Of a stretch of 64,000 bases of DNA, positions 58,883-64,000 are shown piece after piece. The notes under the pieces are model-generated. The model saw only the letters and a program-made list of their open reading frames with translations, was not told the DNA's origin and searched no databases. Source of the DNA: Photobacterium frigidiphilum (lineage in GTDB: Bacteria; Pseudomonadota; Gammaproteobacteria; Enterobacterales; Vibrionaceae); NCBI RefSeq assembly GCF_003025615.1, contig NZ_PYMJ01000021.1, forward strand, positions 35,973-99,972. The letters run 5' to 3'. The number at the start of each line of letters is the position of its first letter. The first letter of the stretch is position 1. The position numbers were made by a program, and so were the translations under genes.

Positions 58883-60703
58883 ATGAAAAAAACGCTTTTA
58901 GCAGTGGCGTTGGCGCCGTTGTGCCTTCCATCCCAAGTTTTTGCTGCCGATGAATCATCAAATGATGTCATGGTAGTTACCGCCAACCGTTTCGAACAGC
59001 CCATTAAAAATGTAATTGCTCCTATTTCTGTTGTCACCAAAGAAGAAATTGATGCGATTCAAGCAAAGTCTATCGCGGAAGTATTGCGTCGTTTACCGGG
59101 TGTGCAAGTCGTTTCTGGTGGCTATGGCCAAGCAACAGAAGTGTATGTTCGAGGGACAACATCTCGTCATTTACTTGTGATGATTAATGGTGTTCGTATT
59201 GGTAGTGCAACGTTAGGTAGTGCTGATTTTAGCCAGATCCCACTTACAGGCATTGAGCGAATTGAATTAATAAGAGGTTCTCGTGCTGCACTCTATGGCT
59301 CAGATGCAATCGGTGGTGTATTAAATATTATTACTGCTTATCAACCGGGAGAATCTGTTGCGGAAGTGACTGCTGGTGGTGGTAGTGATGGTTTTTATCA
59401 GCTTGGTGGTTCGGTGGCTGGTGGTCTGGGTGAATCTGGTTGGGGGAAAATTGCCTTAAAAAAAGAAGGTGCTGATGGCTTTTCTGCCCGAAAAGAACCT
59501 TTCGAACAAGATGATGACGGCTTCAAAAATAGCAATGTTGTGGCAGAGGTGGGTACTCATGTAGGTGATCATTGGAAATTGAGTCTACAAGGTTATTATC
59601 ATGACGGTGAAAGTGATTATGATGATTCATATGGTGCACCTAATGCACAAAGTGAAAGCTCTCTTTTTAATATCGCCGCAAAAGCTGGGTACTCGGATAA
59701 CAAGTTAGATAGCCAATTTACTGTTGCTCAAAACCAAGATGAGAACCGCAATTTCAATGATGTTAGCAATGGTAGCAAGATAAAAACTGAGCGAACCGTT
59801 GTTAATTGGCAAAATCATTACCAATTAACTGATGGACTAGAACTGGGTGGGGGCCTTGAGTGGTATCGTGACTCGGTATCAAATACTGGCATGCAGTATG
59901 CTGAAGATGAGCGTGATAATACAGCTGTCTACTTAACCTCTATCTATCGTATTAGTGATTGGCAGTTTGAAGGTAGTGTACGTACTGATGATAATGATAG
60001 TTATGGTACGAACAATACTTGGCAATTAGCGACAGCTTATAATATTACCTCTGAACTCAAAGTATCAGCCAATGCAGGCACTGGCTTTAAAGCGCCAACA
60101 TTTAATGATTTATATTGGCCTGATTCCGGTAATCCTAACTTGAAGCCTGAAGAATCAAAAAACTATGAAATTTCATTATCTGGCACTCATCAGTTGCTTG
60201 ATTGGAGCATAACAGGATACCAGTCAGAGATTGATCAGCTTATTGCTTGGGCTCCCAAAGATGCGAGTAATCCATCAGGTGATTGGATTCCTATGAATGT
60301 TGACGAAGCTGAAATACAAGGGATTGAGTTAACCGCAGGTTTTGCAACGGGTATGCTTTACCATGATGTTAGCTATGATTACTTGGATGCGAAAGATAAA
60401 GGCTTAGATAAACAGCTTATTCGTCGTTCGAGAGATAGTGCTAAATGGAATGTCTCGTATCTTGCTGACCAATGGCAATTGGATGTGAGTGCTATTTATA
60501 AAGGCACAAGCTATGACGATGCTGCAAATACCAAGAAGTTAGATGCTTATACCTTAGTAGATGTTGCTGCTAGTTATTTTGTAACTGACAATTTATCTGT
60601 TAGAGGAAGAATTGCGAACCTCTTCGATAAAGACTATGTAGCGAAAGAGACTTATAACGTTCAAGAGCGCAGTTATTACGCGACAGCAACGTATAAATTT
60701 TAA
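58883..60703 (+). CDS. btuB: Vitamin B12 outer membrane receptor BtuB
   Basis: The 606-residue TonB-dependent transporter imports cobalamins across the outer membrane. Signal peptide KKTLLAVALAPLCLPSQVFA, then a TonB box DVMVVTA and plug domain with IAEVLRRLPGVQVVSGGYGQ and RIELIRGSRAALYGSDAIGGVLNII. The 22-strand barrel includes the calcium-type acidic loop DGESDYDDSYG and ends YYATATYKF with a C-terminal aromatic. Controlled by the riboswitch just upstream and followed by a terminator. Confidence 0.96.
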   Translation: MKKTLLAVALAPLCLPSQVFAADESSNDVMVVTANRFEQPIKNVIAPISVVTKEEIDAIQAKSIAEVLRRLPGVQVVSGGYGQATEVYVRGTTSRHLLVMINGVRIGSATLGSADFSQIPLTGIERIELIRGSRAALYGSDAIGGVLNIITAYQPGESVAEVTAGGGSDGFYQLGGSVAGGLGESGWGKIALKKEGADGFSARKEPFEQDDDGFKNSNVVAEVGTHVGDHWKLSLQGYYHDGESDYDDSYGAPNAQSESSLFNIAAKAGYSDNKLDSQFTVAQNQDENRNFNDVSNGSKIKTERTVVNWQNHYQLTDGLELGGGLEWYRDSVSNTGMQYAEDERDNTAVYLTSIYRISDWQFEGSVRTDDNDSYGTNNTWQLATAYNITSELKVSANAGTGFKAPTFNDLYWPDSGNPNLKPEESKNYEISLSGTHQLLDWSITGYQSEIDQLIAWAPKDASNPSGDWIPMNVDEAEIQGIELTAGFATGMLYHDVSYDYLDAKDKGLDKQLIRRSRDSAKWNVSYLADQWQLDVSAIYKGTSYDDAANTKKLDAYTLVDVAASYFVTDNLSVRGRIANLFDKDYVAKETYNVQERSYYATATYKF

Positions 60704-60715
60704 GCTAATAAAAAG

Positions 60716-60739
60716 AAACCACCTTCGGGTGGTTTTTTT
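60716..60739 (+). terminator. Terminator after btuB
   Basis: AAACCACC, TTCG tetraloop, GGTGGTTT, T-run. The next gene starts 13 bases later, so some read-through could link it to the riboswitch. Confidence 0.92.
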
Positions 60740-60751
60740 AACGGAGGTATA

Positions 60752-61420
60752 ATGAAACCAATCAGCGTTATCGTCAGCTGGTCATCGGGTAAAGATTCAA
60801 CACTGACCCTTATTAAATTACTGAATGATCCAAACTACAAAGTGGTTGGCTTATATACGACATACCTTATCGATGAAGTACCTTTTCAAGCAACACCAAT
60901 CGAAGTTGTAAAAAAACAAGCGGCATTAGCAGGGCTGCCTTTGGTAACCATAGAATTACCAGAAGTCTTTCCGCCTAACGATATTTATCAATCTTTAGTG
61001 GTGAATGGGTTACGTAATAGTGGTTTAGATATTGATGCCGTCGCATTCGGTGATATGTTTTGCAATGGTATTGCAGATTACCGCCGTAGCTATATAGAGC
61101 CTGCAGGTTGGGAGTGTATCTTCCCTTTGTTAGGGCAAGACAGTCAACGACTAGCCCAAGAAATTATTGAGTGTGGAATTGAAACGTTAGTTGTAACGGT
61201 CGATACCAGCCAACTTGACGGTAAATTTTGCGGTGAGTGGTATAGCCATCAATTTATCTCAAGCTTACCTATGCATACCGATCCCTGTGGTGAGGATGGC
61301 GAATTTCATACGTTGGTCGTAAAAGCGCCATGTTTCGATGGTGAGTTAAAAATAGAGTTAGATGAATGTGATCGAGAAGGGCGATTTCATTATCAACGTT
61401 ATCATTTAGTCAAAGAATAA
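60752..61420 (+). CDS. PP-loop ATPase of the Dph6/MJ0570 family
   Basis: A 222-residue protein with an N-terminal PP-loop (SWSSGKDSTLTLI, residues 9-21), the ATP-pyrophosphatase/adenylating signature, and family motifs VAFGDMFCNGIADYRRSYIEPAGWECIFPLL and DPCGEDGEFHTLV. Eukaryotic Dph6 amidates diphthine, which bacteria lack, so the bacterial substrate is different and unknown. GGAGGT precedes the ATG. Its position directly after btuB, past a terminator, hints at a role linked to cobalamin or to an imported corrinoid; murI follows after about 85 bases. Confidence 0.85.
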   Translation: MKPISVIVSWSSGKDSTLTLIKLLNDPNYKVVGLYTTYLIDEVPFQATPIEVVKKQAALAGLPLVTIELPEVFPPNDIYQSLVVNGLRNSGLDIDAVAFGDMFCNGIADYRRSYIEPAGWECIFPLLGQDSQRLAQEIIECGIETLVVTVDTSQLDGKFCGEWYSHQFISSLPMHTDPCGEDGEFHTLVVKAPCFDGELKIELDECDREGRFHYQRYHLVKE

Positions 61421-61504
61421 GTGGATACGATAAGAAAGGTTCGGATTTATACGGTATCGCAGTATTATTAGTGCTTTGTGAATATGTAAGAAGCGTGGTG
61501 AATA

Positions 61505-62293
61505 GTGAAAACGGTACTTATCTTTGATTCTGGTGTTGGTGGTTTATCGGTATATCAGGAACTACAAGCTCTTATACCGCAAGTGCAGTACATTTATGCT
61601 TTTGATAATGCTGCATTTCCGTATGGTGAATTAGAAGAAGATGTATTGCTTCAAAGAACTCAGCATATTGTTTGTTCATTAGCTGAACAGCATAACGTTG
61701 ATCTTGTCGTTATTGCATGCAATACAGCAAGCACGATCGTACTACCGACATTACGGGAAAGTTTATCGATTCCAGTGGTTGGTGTTGTTCCTGCGATAAA
61801 ACCTGCAGCAACCCTTAGTCAAACAAAAGTCATTGGGCTATTAGCAACGCCAGCGACGATCCACCGTTCTTATACCCACGAATTGATTTCATCATTTGCA
61901 AATGATTGCGAAGTTAGAATGATAGGTTCAACACGCTTAGTTGAAATAGCAGAAGAGAAGCTTCGTGGTTTGCCCGTTTCTATCGATGAAATTGCTGAGA
62001 TTATTAAGCCTTGGCAAAAAGACGTTGATTGCATCATTCTAGGTTGTACACATTTCCCTTTAATTAAAGATGAAATAAGGCAAGCATTAGATAAAGCAAT
62101 TGTCATTGTTGATTCAGGAAAAGCGATAGCAAATCGCGTGAAAGGTTTATTGGGAGATTTACCATTAAGTCATAAAAAGCATTTAAACCTTACATACAAC
62201 AGTGCCGCAACAAATAATGAAGCGGCACTGAATAGTAGTTTAGAGAAAATACAGCTAAATGCTATGCAACCTCTTCACCTTCTAGATTTTTAG
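61505..62293 (+). CDS. murI: Glutamate racemase
   Basis: A 262-residue enzyme that makes D-glutamate for peptidoglycan. Cofactor-independent racemisation uses two cysteines, here in VIACNTASTIV and IILGCTHFPLI. The N-terminus VLIFDSGVGGLSVYQEL and YAFDNAAFPYGE are invariant features. The GTG start at 61505 has weak spacing to a GTGGTG stretch; no upstream ATG fits better. The gene overlaps the 3' end of the RRM gene on the other strand by 32 bases. Confidence 0.95.
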   Translation: MKTVLIFDSGVGGLSVYQELQALIPQVQYIYAFDNAAFPYGELEEDVLLQRTQHIVCSLAEQHNVDLVVIACNTASTIVLPTLRESLSIPVVGVVPAIKPAATLSQTKVIGLLATPATIHRSYTHELISSFANDCEVRMIGSTRLVEIAEEKLRGLPVSIDEIAEIIKPWQKDVDCIILGCTHFPLIKDEIRQALDKAIVIVDSGKAIANRVKGLLGDLPLSHKKHLNLTYNSAATNNEAALNSSLEKIQLNAMQPLHLLDF

Positions 62294-62720
62294 GATCATT
62301 AGCTTCACGAATTTTTAAAGTTCGCTGGCCATATTCTTTATTGTTTAAGTTCTGAATTGCTGTATCAGCATCCGAGCTATTCATTACAACAAATCCAAAG
62401 CCTCGACGTTTCCCTGTGCGCTTATCTTTCATTAAACGTACAGCAAACACTTCACCATGTTCGGAAAAAAGGTTTTTCACATCACTTTCATTTGCACGGT
62501 AAGGAAGGTTACCGACATAGATCGTTTTGCTGCTTTGTGATGGATCAATAGGTTGCTCAGGAGATGGTTTAGAATCTTGCATGAAGCGTATTGCTAGACC
62601 AGTAATAACAGCACCAACAGCAAAAGCTATCGCTGGTGGAACTGAAACAAAGCTAAAGATTAAAGAGCCGATAATGGTAATCGCAATTACTGTTATCGTA
62701 GTTTGGTTAGATGATTTCAT
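62262..62720 (-). CDS. Membrane-anchored RRM RNA-binding protein
   Basis: A 152-residue protein with two hydrophobic segments at the N-terminus (TITVIAITIIGSLIFSFVSV, then AIAFAVGAVITGLAIRFM), a short linker and a single RNA recognition motif at about 65-140. RNP2 is IYVGNL and RNP1 is KRRGFGFV, both intact, so RNA binding is likely. Bacterial RRM proteins are usually short soluble proteins; the membrane anchor here is notable. The target and role are unknown. It lies between murI and the rRNA operon, transcribed away from rRNA. Confidence 0.85.
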   Translation of the reverse strand: MKSSNQTTITVIAITIIGSLIFSFVSVPPAIAFAVGAVITGLAIRFMQDSKPSPEQPIDPSQSSKTIYVGNLPYRANESDVKNLFSEHGEVFAVRLMKDKRTGKRRGFGFVVMNSSDADTAIQNLNNKEYGQRTLKIREANDPKNLEGEEVA

Positions 62721-62918
62721 ATAATAATTACATCGTCATAATTAGTAGGAGAGAATGCGTCATTGGTTATTTTAACAACAAAGTCACAATGATATTACTT
62801 TTATTGACTTGTAATTACTAGAAGGTGAATGTGACGACCCTCTAATGTTGAGATTACAAGCCATATGTTCACATTAGATGAAATAACCATCAAATAAAGT
62901 GTTTTTTATAAAAAATAC

Positions 62919-62946
62919 TTGTCAGAGTGATCGAAGTCTCTATAAT
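62919..62946 (+). promoter_or_regulatory. Promoter P1 of the rRNA operon
   Basis: TTGTCA, spacer 16, TATAAT, with a very AT-rich upstream stretch (TTTTTTATAAAAAATA) that fits an UP element. The start is expected near 62953. Confidence 0.8.
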
Positions 62947-63114
62947 TCCGCTTCACTGACACGAAGCAGAATCAAAAATAGGTTTTAGCCGAGTAAAAGT
63001 AAATGAGTTTTAAACCGAATTATGTAAGACAAAGTTAGCTCATATCTTTACTATTCCATTAATTGGATAATTAAAGAGAGTCAAAAAGATGTTTTAACTA
63101 ATTAGAATTTCTTC

Positions 63115-63142
63115 TTGACTTCATGATTTGCAGGTGTATTAT
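63115..63142 (+). promoter_or_regulatory. Promoter P2 of the rRNA operon
   Basis: TTGACT, spacer 16, TATTAT, followed by CGCCTCC, as in many gamma-proteobacterial rrn P2 promoters. Confidence 0.8.
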
Positions 63143-63192
63143 ACGCCTCCTGACTTGCTGAAGCGTTTAACGCCAAGGCATTGAAAGTCAAC

Positions 63193-63206
63193 GTTCTTTA
63201 ACAATT
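63193..63206 (+). promoter_or_regulatory. boxA antitermination site of the rRNA leader
   Basis: GTTCTTTAACAATT matches the rrn boxA TGCTCTTTAACAA, the site for NusB-S10 antitermination, about 190 bases before 16S rRNA. The rest of 63207-63397 is leader RNA that pairs around 16S for RNase III. Confidence 0.85.
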
Positions 63207-63397
63207 TGACCATGCAATCTGTGTGGGCACTCGTGAAATTTTAAGTCGAAAGATTTATCAATGAACTGAGTGACCTTAATCATCGCAAGATGACACAGTC
63301 AATTTATGCTTCATTTCTTCGCAAGAAGAATGAAACAAGAATATCAGTAAAAATCATTGAGCCGGTCGCCTTTTATAAGTGCGGCCAACAGAACTTT

Positions 63398-64000
<603 letters not shown>

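Overview
The window looks like a stretch of the main chromosome of a marine gamma-proteobacterium of the family Vibrionaceae, most probably Photobacterium. The partial 16S rRNA gene at the right end has the helix sequences I associate with Photobacterium. The gene content is the usual Vibrionaceae core: eps-type secretion genes, yihI with a DUF2489 gene, DUF3630, DUF2959, Spot 42, CsrB and a long RyhB. Genus and species are inference from memory. No prophage, insertion sequence, integron, CRISPR array or tRNA gene was seen, so the novelty lies in small genes and RNAs.

Layout. 1-1622 (minus): a bufferin operon with two tandem copies of the small Cys-containing peptide precursor, its DUF692/MNIO iron oxidase and the start of the DUF2063 partner; these systems make copper-binding modified peptides. 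1.9-10.9 kb: uvrD with a LexA-like box, ggt, a LysE exporter with an AraC regulator, rarD and recQ. 10.9-20.3 kb is rich in regulatory RNA: RyhB with Fur boxes upstream of elbB, Spot 42 after polA, and CsrB with twenty GGA motifs, plus three structured transcripts I do not recognise (10889-11065 minus, 17593-17692 plus, and 17803-17980 plus, the last behind a Fur-like palindrome). Protein genes between them are DUF3630, yhhQ, a GNAT, elbB, polA, engB and cytochrome c4.

20.9-32.1 kb: yihI, a DUF2489 gene, hemN, add, then the nitrogen block glnG-glnL, a DUF4124 gene and glnA, with a sigma-54 promoter and NtrC sites, and typA divergent from glnA behind a CRP-like site. 32.2-41.4 kb: a small P-loop NTPase, a DUF2959 lipoprotein, yihY-dtd, yiiD, an AsmA-family gene, pckA, hslO and hslR. 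41.6-52.9 kb: a complete type II secretion operon gspC to gspN without gspA, gspB or gspO; gspL carries an in-frame hexanucleotide repeat. 53.0-58.5 kb: nudE-cysQ, sthA, fabR-yijD and trmA. 58.6-62.7 kb: a cobalamin riboswitch and btuB, a PP-loop ATPase, murI, and a convergent overlapping gene for a membrane-anchored RRM protein. 62.9-64 kb: rRNA operon promoters, boxA and the first 603 bases of 16S rRNA.

Several start codons were moved from the longest reading frame to better-supported sites: engB and glnL (GTG), gspL (GTG), nudE, add, glnG, typA, polA, yhhQ, elbB, cytochrome c4, gspG and yijD. Most of these choices rest on Shine-Dalgarno spacing or on family length.
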